Assembly: GCF_017874215.1 (NCBI RefSeq)
Contig: NZ_JAGGLB010000035.1
Location: 1 to 64,000, forward strand
Source: Paenibacillus eucommiae
GTDB taxonomy: Bacteria > Bacillota > Bacilli > Paenibacillales > NBRC-103111
DNA: 64,000 nucleotides
Direction: 5' to 3'
In this document: in pieces, positions 19,740 through 28,764 of the stretch
How the letters are laid out: each line of letters begins with the position of its first letter
Numbering within the stretch: the stretch's first letter is position 1
Program-made: the position numbers and the translations under genes
The notes under the pieces: model-generated
Databases searched by the model: none
What the model was told of the DNA's origin: nothing
What the model saw: only the letters and a program-made list of their open reading frames with translations

Positions 19740-20075
19740 CTATTCGATTATATATTCATCAAGTATCTTTTCTACTGATTTAACAAAATTATTTGCTGCT
19801 CCCCAATCGAAATTGAGAATCATGCCTTCAGAACTACCTGTAGCAATAACCCTTATATTTGTTTTTTCCTTAAAATTATCAATAATTACTATTAACGCTG
19901 CTCGATTCCTCGATCTGAAATAATATTTTTCATAAATTAGCGTACCAATTGACCTATCTTTATCTACTTCATTATATTCTTCATGTACTAAGTCAGCATT
20001 TGCATATTGAAATTTTTTAATTAAATCCATAGCCACAGATGGGGTAATGCTAACGTTATAAGTGACCCTGCTCAT
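19740..20075 (-). CDS. DUF6054-like protein
   Basis: A protein of about 111 aa beginning MSRVTYNVSITPSVAMDLI. It resembles, from memory, the DUF6054 family of Firmicutes, with conserved segments GTLIYEKYYFRSRNRAALIVI, IRVIATGSS and FDWGAANNFV. It is alpha/beta, with no signal peptide or membrane segment. The function is unknown. I prefer the ATG at 20075 with GAAGGGT about 9 nt upstream over the longer frame to 20135, whose start has no ribosome site. AT-rich composition fits the accessory stretch around it. Confidence 0.6.
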   Translation of the reverse strand: MSRVTYNVSITPSVAMDLIKKFQYANADLVHEEYNEVDKDRSIGTLIYEKYYFRSRNRAALIVIIDNFKEKTNIRVIATGSSEGMILNFDWGAANNFVKSVEKILDEYIIE

Positions 20076-20216
20076 ACTCACACGACCCTTCATAAGATGT
20101 AGCACCATACGATACAAGATAAGAAAAGGTTTCAATATTATTTTAAAGTGCTAATATAGCATGCCTCCATGGTTAGTAATCACAATCATCCGACTCAGAT
20201 AATTATAATAAATGTT

Positions 20217-20582
20217 TTATTGATCCTTTTTCTTCCACTTCACCTTTACAGTAAAGATACTTAATAAAACAGTCAATATCACATATGTCCAGAAACCGTG
20301 AATTTCAAAACCAGATAAATACCTATCGAGCAACCACAACTTTATCGGTGTTAAGACAAGAGAGGCTAAGATTAGCACAGGTGTAGTAAGACAACCAATA
20401 CCTACTACAATGGATAGTATGGACGCGGCCATTAACAAACTGTACAAGAAGCTAATTAAAAACATAAGTACGGATGCAAGTATTAATGTCTTTGTATCAG
20501 AGATAGCAATGTATTGACTATAATACTGATTTCCAATCCAAAAAACTAACACCATAACCAGAAAGTTAAGAATATTCCTCAT
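20217..20582 (-). CDS. Small four-helix membrane protein, unknown
   Basis: A 121-aa protein with four predicted transmembrane segments (about 3-20, 30-60, 60-82, 95-113) and a basic tail (KVKWKKKDQ). The layout is reminiscent of the phage-holin-IV/YvlD type of small membrane proteins, but I see no diagnostic motif. Its ATG is preceded by GGAAAGGCGG. It is AT-rich, on the same strand as the DUF6054-like gene, 140 bp upstream of it. Confidence 0.6.
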   Translation of the reverse strand: MRNILNFLVMVLVFWIGNQYYSQYIAISDTKTLILASVLMFLISFLYSLLMAASILSIVVGIGCLTTPVLILASLVLTPIKLWLLDRYLSGFEIHGFWTYVILTVLLSIFTVKVKWKKKDQ

Positions 20583-20779
20583 TATTAATACCGCCTTTCC
20601 AAATAAATCTATCCTTACAATCTATTTCATCATTGAGACGTAATTCTTGATCATCTTTCATGTGATCATCAGGGACATCGTAATCTTATAAAAATTTCAG
20701 TCTCTCTAGAGCTTCTTCAGGAAGTATTCATAAGACAAATAAAGGCCATTAATCTGATTTTATTCTGATTTGACCAATC

Positions 20780-20880
20780 TATGCAAGCTTTACTGTTTCG
20801 ATGAAACAGTAGATCATAGCGCTGGCCTTGGCACCGCGCGGAGTATTTCTTGATTTCAAGCAGGTATCTGAACCTTCAGT
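20780..20880 (-). mobile_element. Decayed IS66-family transposase fragment
   Basis: On the minus strand one frame reads NTPRGAKASAMIYCFIETVKLA then stop. This resembles the conserved C-terminal segment of IS66 transposases (NTPxGAxASAxxYSxIETAK). Only about 35 codons survive and there are no recognisable ends. A 9-bp inverted repeat TACTGTTTC/GAAACAGTA lies inside (20791-20811). It marks past insertion activity in this AT-rich stretch. The rest of the gap 20583-21150 holds no gene I can support. Confidence 0.55.
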
Positions 20881-21150
20881 ATGTTTTTTCGATCTATTTC
20901 TCGAAGGCATATAGTTAATAAATGTAAAAAATAATTCATAAACGCTACTCGGGCTAACCCCCCAATTAAATTATAATGTACTTAGAAAGCATATGAATGA
21001 AGGAGTGATAATCTTGATTAGTGCTAATAAACAAAAGGTTCAACAAATTTTTTTAGTGAAATAGTTCGGATAACAGGGTTTAATTAGAAACTATTATGAA
21101 AGTTTATAAATAACAGAATAAATAAACAAAAATTATATTGGAGGTTTTCC

Positions 21151-22089
21151 ATGGCAGTTTACACAATATTTCCAAATCGCGAAACGGTGCACGGATCTTT
21201 TTCAAAAGAATTTGAAACAATTTTATCTATAAATTCAGGGGATACAGTAAAATATTCTACGCTTGATGCAGGTTGGGGGTCACCATCTAAAGAAGATAGA
21301 AAGAGAATAAAATTATTAGAACGAAGGAAAGACATCGATTCCGGACATGCTCTTATTGGCCCTATCTTCATTAATGGTGCTAAGAAGGGGATGACTTTAG
21401 AAATTAGGATTAATGAGACCATCCCTGGACCTTATGGCTTCACATCTGCTGGAGAGTACCCAAATTGGCAAAACCAGAAACTGGGTTTAACGGAGTGTGA
21501 AGAGATTACTCTGCAATGGGAGTTAGACAATAATACTATGATCGGCACCACAATAATTACTGACAGATCATTTTCTGTTAATTTAAGACCGTTTATGGGT
21601 ATATTCGGCATGCCTCCAGATGAACCGGGAATTCATTCTACATTTCCCCCTAGATTTTGCGGTGGCAACCTTGATTGTAAAGAACTAACAAAAGGTAGCA
21701 CTTTATACTTACCAATAGCTGTTGATGGTGGGTATTTTTCTGTTGGAGATGGTCATGCTGCGCAAGGTGATGGAGAAATAAGTTGTCAGGCAATTGAATG
21801 CCCTATTGAATTGGTTGAACTGACATTCACATTAAGAGAAGACAAAAAAATATTAATGCCTCAAGCAAATACTCCCAGTGGCTGGATTACCTTTGGGTTT
21901 CATGAGGATTTGAATGAAGCTACAGTTATAGCTTTAGATGGAATGCTTAATTTGATGGGAGAATTATTTGGACTTAATAGAGTGGAAGCAATGGCTTTAG
22001 GAAGTATAGTTGTCGATTTAAGAATTACACAAGTTGTTAATGGTATAAAAGGAGTGCATGCAGTTTTACCACATGGGGCATTAAGATAA
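21151..22089 (+). CDS. Acetamidase/formamidase family protein
   Basis: A 312-aa amidohydrolase of the FmdA_AmdA family, which releases ammonia from formamide or short amides. Family landmarks visible are GPIFINGAKKGMTLEI near residue 70, RPFMGIFGMPP, the metal-site region FCGGNLDCKEL, LPIAVDGGYFSVGDGHAAQGDGE (conserved D and H residues) and ECPIE. Length fits the family. GGAGG lies 8 nt before ATG. There are no amide transporter genes beside it, so it is monocistronic. Specificity cannot be set from sequence. Confidence 0.88.
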   Translation: MAVYTIFPNRETVHGSFSKEFETILSINSGDTVKYSTLDAGWGSPSKEDRKRIKLLERRKDIDSGHALIGPIFINGAKKGMTLEIRINETIPGPYGFTSAGEYPNWQNQKLGLTECEEITLQWELDNNTMIGTTIITDRSFSVNLRPFMGIFGMPPDEPGIHSTFPPRFCGGNLDCKELTKGSTLYLPIAVDGGYFSVGDGHAAQGDGEISCQAIECPIELVELTFTLREDKKILMPQANTPSGWITFGFHEDLNEATVIALDGMLNLMGELFGLNRVEAMALGSIVVDLRITQVVNGIKGVHAVLPHGALR

Positions 22090-22291
22090 TTTAGAATAAC
22101 AGAGAAGTTGTCAACATCTGCTGGGTTTGTGTGACCATGTGAGCAGTCAGTTTTATTTAGTCTATCTTAGTCACACAAACTAAACTCCATATCCCCTCAT
22201 AGTAACCTCGAAACCAAAACGTTCTCCGTACTATTCTACAAACCGCTTAAAATTGCTTACCGGAATGGTCACTAGTATGTCGATTTAAGTT

Positions 22292-22796
22292 TTATTCCCA
22301 TACTAGATACCCCTTCCTCATTTTTGCAATGTAATAGATTTGTCCTGTGTGACTAGGTAAATGTCTGAATTGATGCAGAAGCATTTCTAGAATTGTGGAT
22401 TGATTGTTTAGGCCAGCACTGCTGAACGTTGGAAAGTTTAAATAAGGTTGATCTAGTAACTTTTCTGGATTTGCTGTTATGATTTCAAGAACTTGTATGA
22501 CGCTGTCGTATGATTTCTTCAAAAGTTCCAATGCTTGCTCCTTTGTCATTTGTAGACCGCGTTCAAATTCTTTACTCCTATCTTCAATATGTGGAGCACC
22601 AAAGTATGCGGCTTCAAACCATTGATATAAAGCTCCCGAAATGTGTGCTACCAAATTTTGCGATGCTGTTACTCTCAGGCGTAGGTGACCAAACGATATC
22701 CTCGTCAGACAATTGCTCAATGGCAATGCGAGTCCATTTCTGGTCTGCTTTGTATTTCCTTAAGAGATGGTCAATCACTATAGTTGAACTGTCCAA
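22292..22796 (-). pseudogene. DinB-family protein with a single-base frameshift
   Basis: Two overlapping frames together give one DinB-like four-helix protein. The first (TTG start 22796) reads MDSSTIVIDHLLRKYKAD through WSPTPESNSIA. The second continues NLVAHISGALYQWFEAAYFG to the stop at 22292. The join lies at an A4 run on the minus strand (GCAAAATTTGG, about 22653-22658), where deleting one A restores the frame. DinB-fold proteins are often metal-dependent thiol transferases. The His residues in NLVAHISG and LLHQFRHLPSHTGQI fit the metal site. It may be a true pseudogene or a homopolymer sequencing error. Confidence 0.75.
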
Positions 22797-23195
22797 AACC
22801 CTTCACGCTCCCATATTTTTCTTCAATCTTACCAAACATACGTTTCCCTGTAAAGTGCGACAAGTTTCTCTTATATCCAAACTCGGATCAATGGACAATC
22901 ACACAATCATGCCCGTTAATTTAATAATTGCTTGTTTGTATAGGATTCTCATGTGTGTAATGATCAAGCAATCTATCATTTCATATATAAATTATGTAAA
23001 TTATCATTATATTATTTATAAGTATGGATGATATAATGATTATTGCAGGGAAGGAGATGATTCCCTGGCTGGAATGGCTTGAAATAGTCAAAGTTACACG
23101 TTGGAGGGGTTAACTTCCCCTTGTTATTCGCCAATAATATTACTATTCCATTGGCAATATGCAAACGGCATTACTACAAAGAAAGGGTAGATAAC
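22797..23195. other. AT-rich gap with no supported gene
   Basis: About 400 bp upstream of the DinB remnant. It holds short inverted repeats (GGGGTTAACTTCCCC near 23105-23120; CCAATA...TATTCCATTGG near 23131-23153) but no convincing coding frame. Confidence 0.4.
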
Positions 23196-23267
23196 ATGAA
23201 TAAACGTACAAAGTTAACTGCTACATTGGGCTTAATTCTCGGCTTTCTATGTATCATATTTGCTTAA
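23196..23267 (+). CDS. Possible 23-aa membrane micropeptide
   Basis: A short frame reads MNKRTKLTATLGLILGFLCIIFA and stop. It has a basic N-terminus and one hydrophobic helix. GAAAGGG lies about 9 nt upstream of ATG. The layout fits a small membrane peptide or a signal-anchored peptide. There is no homology I recognise and no partner gene next to it. Confidence 0.45.
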   Translation: MNKRTKLTATLGLILGFLCIIFA

Positions 23268-23433
23268 CCTGCAGTGTTCCTTCTAATCCTTTGTAATTAT
23301 GCCTTTTTCCATACACTTCCTATGTGTTTCTTTCTACATCACACTTATATACCTAATTATACCAATATTATCATATATTCTTTTAGATAGCAGGGGTAAA
23401 GTTACTACACCTTGAAGCTTGTCTTATCGTAAA

Positions 23434-23457
23434 ACAAAAAAAAGCCCGATTAAGGGC
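23434..23457 (-). terminator. Terminator of the AAA+/VWA operon
   Basis: On the minus strand GCCC TTAATC GGGC (23457-23444) is followed by TTTTTTTTG. It lies about 65 bp downstream of the VWA protein stop codon. Confidence 0.75.
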
Positions 23458-23522
23458 AATAAATTACTAAAACAAACCAAGTCCAGTTAACCTTGCAGGG
23501 CAAGCCTTTTATCCATACATAA

Positions 23523-25733
23523 TCACAAATACCGAGCAATAATCCGAACCAGCTTTGCAGGCAATTCCGTTAAATTGGTAATATCCAAAAATCTCTCGTT
23601 TCCATAAATTTGATTAATCACATCTTTGTCCTGGCCTATCGCGGCTGCAAGAAATGTGATGCCTTTCCGTTCGTATTCATCTATGGTCTGTTGCATGTCT
23701 TTGATTGCATAATTTCCGGTATAATCTTCCATGGCTTTGGGTTGCCCGTCGCTTATGCTGATCAATAATTTTGTCCGTTGTTGTGAAGCAGCTAATCGGT
23801 CTGCCATAATTCTAAGCGCCATCCCATCACGGTTATTGCTTCTGGCACGAATCCCCATAAGTCTGAACCGATCATTGGAATCTGGTTTATCAAAATCGGT
23901 ATAGGCATAAATCGACATTTGCTCAAGCTTGGAAGCATCCGCTGTATCCCCGTTGATCAGTATGGGAATATGACAAATCTGACAAAATTCATATACGGCT
24001 ATCACCGCACGTTTTGCAGCTGATAGTCTCCCAAAAGCTGACATGGATGCGGACTCATCAACTCTTAAACCTACCACGAGGGAGGGGGATTCTGTTGGAG
24101 GGAGTTTCTTGGCAAAATACCTGAAATCCCGATAAGCAACGCTATCCGCTTGAAATTTACTTCCATAAAATTGATTCCTCGCAAATTCAGAAGAAGTCTC
24201 GTGTTCTAAGAGCGGAAGTGTCTTTTTGGCAATTTCCCGTATGACAGGCATAAGCTCTTTACTTAGGTTTATATATTCTTGCTGGGATTCAATACCGAAA
24301 TCCGGCCGGTGAACAATGAGCTTAACCTTTTTATGAATTGATTCGGACACTACCTCCCTTGCATCGCGATTCAACTTTTTACGGAAATCCCGATCTTTTT
24401 GTTTTGTTTCGTCTGACAATGCTTCAGGATTTACCTGATGATATTGAGGAGTCCCCTCCTCTCCCATATCTGAGCTTTCCATATCGGTAGAATCATCTGA
24501 AGCTTGGGAGGTACTTTCGTCACTATCTGCAGACTTTTTTAAGGCGATCCCCTGCTCCTCTTCCTTCTTATCATGCTCAAAATCGGTGTCGTCGATATTT
24601 CCCCATGTTCTTATCTCTATTTCATCAAATATTCTTTTTTTTTTTAATTCAATCTCAACTTTATCTAAGCCCGCTAACAAACCATGGTTGTTCAGTGCTT
24701 CTTCCAATAGTTTGATTTCTTCGGAATCGGTTGTTATCTTGTAAATAACTTTATGATAAAGGGATTCCTTTGCTGAAGCACCTCCGGCAACGGCATCCAC
24801 CCAGTAGAAAAATGAACGCATACCAGCTACGCCTTTAATCGCATTGACCCGGGCAGTTCTGTCCAAAACAATAATCATTTCTGCTAAAACATCCAACACC
24901 TTTTCATCCTTATAACCGGTTTTGGATATTGCCCGTTCAATCATAATTTCTTTGGTTGGCAGATCCATTTTTTCCGTGTGCTGAACTCTGTCACGCAGTG
25001 ATTCGTTTAGTGGTCTGGTTCCTGCATAACTGCGATTTGTTGTGATGACCGCTATAAAATCTGGGTGCCTGCGGATGATTTCTGTGGGAAGGTTAATGCT
25101 CCCATCCAGCTCTAAGGCAGAGTTTAGTGCCATTAGCACAGCGGCATCCCGTATCACTGTTGGTTCTTGAATTTCCAAAAGATAGCCTTTTTGATAGGCT
25201 CTGACGATTTCGGAGGGGTAAAAGCGATATTCAACCTCTTCGCCCTTCGTGTTTTGCTGCAACCTTTTCAGTAATTGCTTCATCTTTAACGCAGCCTGTT
25301 CCTGTGTAACCCCCAGCACGTTCATCAAGATTTCAGCAGCGCTTTGAAAACCATCGTTCTCATACAATGCTTTCAAAACGATTTGCTCCGCAGGCTCCAT
25401 GGTCTCTATTCGATCCGATGAAATAACCGGCAAAATAGCCCCAATAATATCTGATTTATCCATATCGGCAAAACAGGTTACTTTCGTATATGGCAGCCCT
25501 AAATCGGCAGACAATGCTTTTGCGAGTTGTGTTTTACCAGAACCGGCGTCACCCTCTAACAAAATATTGGCGATTTTCATTTCGCCGCGATTCCAGTTGC
25601 GTTTTATTTCATTACATATGCGCAGTTCTTCTTCACTATCTTTATGAGATAAAGGCTTTTTCCAAACTAGCTCTTGTTCAACATTAGTCAGTTGTCTTGC
25701 AGGAGACAAAACATATTGCTCATGGTTGTTCAT
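23523..25733 (-). CDS. Single-chain AAA+ ATPase and VWA domain protein (MoxR/CobS plus CobT-like)
   Basis: A 736-aa fusion. Residues 30-330 form an AAA+ domain with Walker A GDAGSGKT (61-68), a weak Walker B region (YLLEIQEPTV) and sensor-1 ITTN. Residues 370-445 are an acidic, Ser-rich linker. The C-terminal VWA domain carries a MIDAS motif DESASM at 559-564, the NRDGMAL segment and SDGQP. AAA+ and VWA proteins usually come from separate genes (MoxR/VWA, CobS/CobT, NorQ/NorD) and act as metal-inserting or complex-remodelling chaperones. Here both are in one chain. It follows a DUF6530-like gene by 24 bp, so that product is the likely client or regulator. Function is unknown. Confidence 0.85.
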   Translation of the reverse strand: MNNHEQYVLSPARQLTNVEQELVWKKPLSHKDSEEELRICNEIKRNWNRGEMKIANILLEGDAGSGKTQLAKALSADLGLPYTKVTCFADMDKSDIIGAILPVISSDRIETMEPAEQIVLKALYENDGFQSAAEILMNVLGVTQEQAALKMKQLLKRLQQNTKGEEVEYRFYPSEIVRAYQKGYLLEIQEPTVIRDAAVLMALNSALELDGSINLPTEIIRRHPDFIAVITTNRSYAGTRPLNESLRDRVQHTEKMDLPTKEIMIERAISKTGYKDEKVLDVLAEMIIVLDRTARVNAIKGVAGMRSFFYWVDAVAGGASAKESLYHKVIYKITTDSEEIKLLEEALNNHGLLAGLDKVEIELKKKRIFDEIEIRTWGNIDDTDFEHDKKEEEQGIALKKSADSDESTSQASDDSTDMESSDMGEEGTPQYHQVNPEALSDETKQKDRDFRKKLNRDAREVVSESIHKKVKLIVHRPDFGIESQQEYINLSKELMPVIREIAKKTLPLLEHETSSEFARNQFYGSKFQADSVAYRDFRYFAKKLPPTESPSLVVGLRVDESASMSAFGRLSAAKRAVIAVYEFCQICHIPILINGDTADASKLEQMSIYAYTDFDKPDSNDRFRLMGIRARSNNRDGMALRIMADRLAASQQRTKLLISISDGQPKAMEDYTGNYAIKDMQQTIDEYERKGITFLAAAIGQDKDVINQIYGNERFLDITNLTELPAKLVRIIARYL

Positions 25734-25757
25734 ACCACTTCTCCTCGTCCAAAAATT

Positions 25758-26237
25758 TTAATACCCCATATCTTTTAATAGCCGGGATAATACCCGAAGC
25801 CGTTCTCCGATCATTTCGCCATCATCACTGAGAGCCTGAGCAAAAAGCTTAATATCATTATCAATCATTGGATTTTCTGTACAAACGGATACACTCATTG
25901 CATCCCCTTGCAGCCCAATGCGGTCAATCGTAGTGTTATCAGGGTCATACATTTTAGGGAAACGGTAGGCTTCCTGAAAATGCAAGCTGCTGCTGCAAAT
26001 CAAAATGGCAAGATCAAGAACACGGTGCATAGGCAACTCCTCTGACTGCCTTGACCATTTTTCCCCTGTGTATCTCCATACTTTTGCCGAAATATCGACC
26101 TTCCCCCTGTCATTCCACTGGGCCAATCCCAGGGATAGACCTTTTGCATCAGTGTTCTGGGCATATCGGCCGTCAACCTGCTCATAATTTTCCGACACGA
26201 TAACAGGTTTATGTTTTAAAGTTGTTGGTATTTTCAT
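25758..26237 (-). CDS. DUF6530-like protein, first gene of AAA+/VWA unit
   Basis: A 159-aa soluble protein beginning MKIPTTLKHKPVIVSENY. From memory it resembles DUF6530, a small Firmicutes family of unknown role, through segments AQNTDAKGLSLGLAQWN, VDISAKVWRYTGEKWSRQSEE and HRVLDLAILIC. There is no signal peptide or membrane helix. I take the ATG at 26237; upstream in-frame GTG (26246) and TTG (26255) starts are possible because GGAGAG lies among them. It is co-directional with the AAA+/VWA gene 24 bp away. Confidence 0.7.
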   Translation of the reverse strand: MKIPTTLKHKPVIVSENYEQVDGRYAQNTDAKGLSLGLAQWNDRGKVDISAKVWRYTGEKWSRQSEELPMHRVLDLAILICSSSLHFQEAYRFPKMYDPDNTTIDRIGLQGDAMSVSVCTENPMIDNDIKLFAQALSDDGEMIGERLRVLSRLLKDMGY

Positions 26238-26420
26238 TTTTTTCACACTCTCCAATTTTAATTTACTAAATTACTAAATTACTGATTTACTAAATATAAA
26301 ATAATTTTAACCTTCATTTCTTCATATGTCAATCCGGTTAGTTGGCCAGAAGTTGGTCTTACGAATAAGAATATGAATATCTTTCCACCAAGACCTCTTT
26401 ATATCGTTAAAATGAGAATA

Positions 26421-26725
26421 ACGCCTTGCAGCGTCCTTTGAGGAGCGTGTTCATCATGTTGGTGGTTCGGGGAGGGACTGGCTGTGGGCTCCAGCCGCTG
26501 TTAAAGATTTGTTCATTTGAATGGTATAGTTAAGGAGGTAGGGACAAATCTTTAAAGGCGGACGCTAACGCTCTTCCACCCACAGCCATTCCCTCTCTTT
26601 AGCTACAATCGCACGAACACCACGCTCAAACGGACAGCCAGCAGAGGTTGCATTCCTGAGAGAAAGGGATAGTGGCGATAGGATGAGCTTTCTTAGCTTC
26701 CTTTCTGATTAGTGGAGGCTTGGCT
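26421..26725 (+). repeat. Composite intergenic repeat, truncated copy C (module 1 and tail)
   Basis: Same orientation as copy A. It has the ACGCCTTGC...GCGTCC start (26421), outer arms 26472-26489 and 26578-26595, and inner arms 26501-26514 and 26541-26555. The spacer tail (TACAATCGCACGAACACCACG, matching copies A and B) follows. The four-palindrome module is missing; only a lone CGTTAA half-site is seen at about 26404-26410, on the wrong side. It fills the gap between the DUF6530 gene promoter and the next plus-strand gene. Confidence 0.8.
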
Positions 26726-26880
26726 TTCCGCAATTAGAAGGCAGGCCCCATTCCACACTTTAACACTGTAGAGCACTTAACTTTCTTTTTTGTTAAAAAA
26801 AGCACCCGTTATGGATGCTCTGTAACTTATTTCAAATTTGAGGTAGACTTATTCTAATGAATAATTAGTGAGGTGAGCCA

Positions 26881-27435
26881 ATGATATTTGAATACAAATT
26901 AACTGGTTTGGGATGGGCAGATGGATACATAGAAATTGATAAATCTGAATGTTATTTTACAGCAAGTTATCTTTCAAATGCCTTGAATGATTTCTTGGAT
27001 GCATTGCTCAATATAATACCTGGTTGTGTGCCTGATGATGAACTTAAAGTTTCAAGCTCTTTTGAATGGGAAGCAGAACCTGCTGGAACACAGTGGACAT
27101 TGACTAGACTAGAGGATGGAAATATTCATGTAAAAGTTGTTTTTTACAGTGACCTGTATCTAAAGTTTGACCCTGAAATACAAGTAGATTCTATATGCAG
27201 TACTAATGATTTTGTTAATGCTGTTGTCAAAGAACTAGAAATTCTAATTAGAACACATGGAATTATTGGCTACAGGAAGTGTTGGAGCAATCATGATTTC
27301 CCTATATCCAGTTTCTTAATTCTTAAAAATTTCTCTCTGAATAATACCCATATAGAAGTAACAGATTATGAGCATAAGGGCTGCCAACTTGTAAAAACTG
27401 ATTTGGGTGATGATATCAAATTGTTGCTTTCCTAA
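26881..27435 (+). CDS. Hypothetical acidic protein, 184 aa
   Basis: A soluble acidic protein (MIFEYKLTGLGWADGYIEID...) with no signal peptide and no helix long enough to span a membrane. It is alternating beta/alpha, with a conserved-looking YFTASYLSNALNDFLDALL helix. Size, acidity and solitary position with a terminator on its 3' side resemble immunity proteins of polymorphic toxin systems, but no toxin gene adjoins it. I do not recognise the family. GTGAGG lies 8 nt before ATG. The AT-rich sequence suggests acquisition. Confidence 0.5.
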   Translation: MIFEYKLTGLGWADGYIEIDKSECYFTASYLSNALNDFLDALLNIIPGCVPDDELKVSSSFEWEAEPAGTQWTLTRLEDGNIHVKVVFYSDLYLKFDPEIQVDSICSTNDFVNAVVKELEILIRTHGIIGYRKCWSNHDFPISSFLILKNFSLNNTHIEVTDYEHKGCQLVKTDLGDDIKLLLS

Positions 27436-27457
27436 TTAAAAACAATGAAAATATGTA

Positions 27458-27487
27458 GTCACTCATTCATTGAGTGGCCTTTTTTTA
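27458..27487 (+). terminator. Terminator after the 184-aa gene
   Basis: GTCACTCA (27458-27465) pairs with TGAGTGGC (27471-27478), loop TTCAT, then CTTTTTTTATT. Confidence 0.8.
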
Positions 27488-27674
27488 TTGGAGGATATCG
27501 ACTAAAAAAATAACTGCTCGAAAATACGATGTTTAATTAGCAATAAGAAGATTTATTCCAAAGTAGGTTCTATAAAAATTAGAACTATCCAAGAAGAACT
27601 GGCCGGAATAGAATGGCGTTATCGACAGCTATATTCTTAATATCGAAATTTTGTTCATTAAGGTGGTTTTGTAT

Positions 27675-28358
27675 ATGAAGAAAATAATCGGAGTAAGTCT
27701 AATCATTTTAGGTATCATGGTTTCTCTTGCTACATTTGACCCTCTGTATGTAATGTATAAAGAGGGGCAAATATATAAAACATTAGACAAAAAATACTTC
27801 ATTGATCAACCAGAATTTAACACAAACCAATTTGAGATAAATGATAATCGTATTGAAATCATCGATACCCCTAAAGGAAATATAGTGAATCTCCAAGTAT
27901 TAATAAACGGAAAAGCACTTTTCAAACCTATGGATGTACCTGTCTCAAATGACGGGGACTATGCTCGCGGAGTATGGGTAAACATCCTTAATATCCACAA
28001 CAAACAAGAGACAAATCACCAGAACGATCTAACAGCTATTGTACAATCAATGCCGCCGGACGCGAAGAGCTGGAATATTTATTATATTAATGGTCAAAAG
28101 AAAATGGAGACTAAACATATAACCAATGAGGACCGTTTGAGCAAGACCAACGAGAATATTTCAAATGATTACTTAGAGATACAATTATTGAAAAGAAGCG
28201 GTGTTTCAATGATTGGATATGCGTCTGATATTAATTATGCTTCGATTAATCCTTTTGCTACTCTAATACCAAGGGCTATCTTTGTTTTTGGAATTGTACT
28301 AATTGTAATAGGAATTTTGTTTTTTGTGAGTGGTCGTAAATCGAAAAAAATAAATTGA
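27675..28358 (+). CDS. Membrane protein with extracytoplasmic domain, unknown
   Basis: A 227-aa protein. A transmembrane helix lies at residues 4-22, a large extracytoplasmic region at about 25-190, and a second helix at about 195-218, with a lysine-rich cytoplasmic tail. The start at ATG 27675 (MKKIIGVSL) has AGGTGG 8 nt upstream; the longer in-frame GTG lacks a site. No motif or family is recognised. The topology recalls DUF3592-like or accessory membrane proteins. It is AT-rich like its neighbours, and no operon partner is visible. Confidence 0.55.
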   Translation: MKKIIGVSLIILGIMVSLATFDPLYVMYKEGQIYKTLDKKYFIDQPEFNTNQFEINDNRIEIIDTPKGNIVNLQVLINGKALFKPMDVPVSNDGDYARGVWVNILNIHNKQETNHQNDLTAIVQSMPPDAKSWNIYYINGQKKMETKHITNEDRLSKTNENISNDYLEIQLLKRSGVSMIGYASDINYASINPFATLIPRAIFVFGIVLIVIGILFFVSGRKSKKIN

Positions 28359-28764
28359 ATAGCTGGGCTCCTAATGTTAGGAGATGACGTGTAATCCACC
28401 ATACCTTTACAAAAGGAGCCAATTAAACTTTAACATGTATGTATTTCGCTAGAAGCTTTGACCAACAACTTACCTTAATTCAAATCCATAAAAGGGTATA
28501 ATGGACCCACCTAATAACCAGGCTTCAATCGTCTACCTTGTAAAGTGACCAATTATTCGACTGAGCTTGGTAAATTATCGATCTTATTCACACCATTCGT
28601 TTGATTTGAGGCATTCTCATAATTCACATTGGCTCCCATTGCTTCCGAAAAGATACGAAGTGGGAATGTTTCACTAATTAATGGAAATCCGAATTGCAAA
28701 GCTTCACAAACTACCTCTCTTGCGTCCTTCATAACCCTCCCCACCTCTGTCTTTTGACAAATAT
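28359..28764. other. Gap with no supported gene
   Basis: About 400 bp between convergent genes. It contains a CTCCTAATGTTAGGAG hairpin (28369-28384) without a T-run. A minus-strand frame of 59 codons (28553-28732, MKDAREVVCEALQF) has only a crowded ribosome site and no recognisable family. Confidence 0.4.

Noticed and set aside
21015..21065. Short TTG-initiated frame MISANKQKVQQIFLVK with a good GGAG site
   Set aside because: Sixteen codons, AT-rich, no recognised family; it could be a gene stub but cannot be supported.
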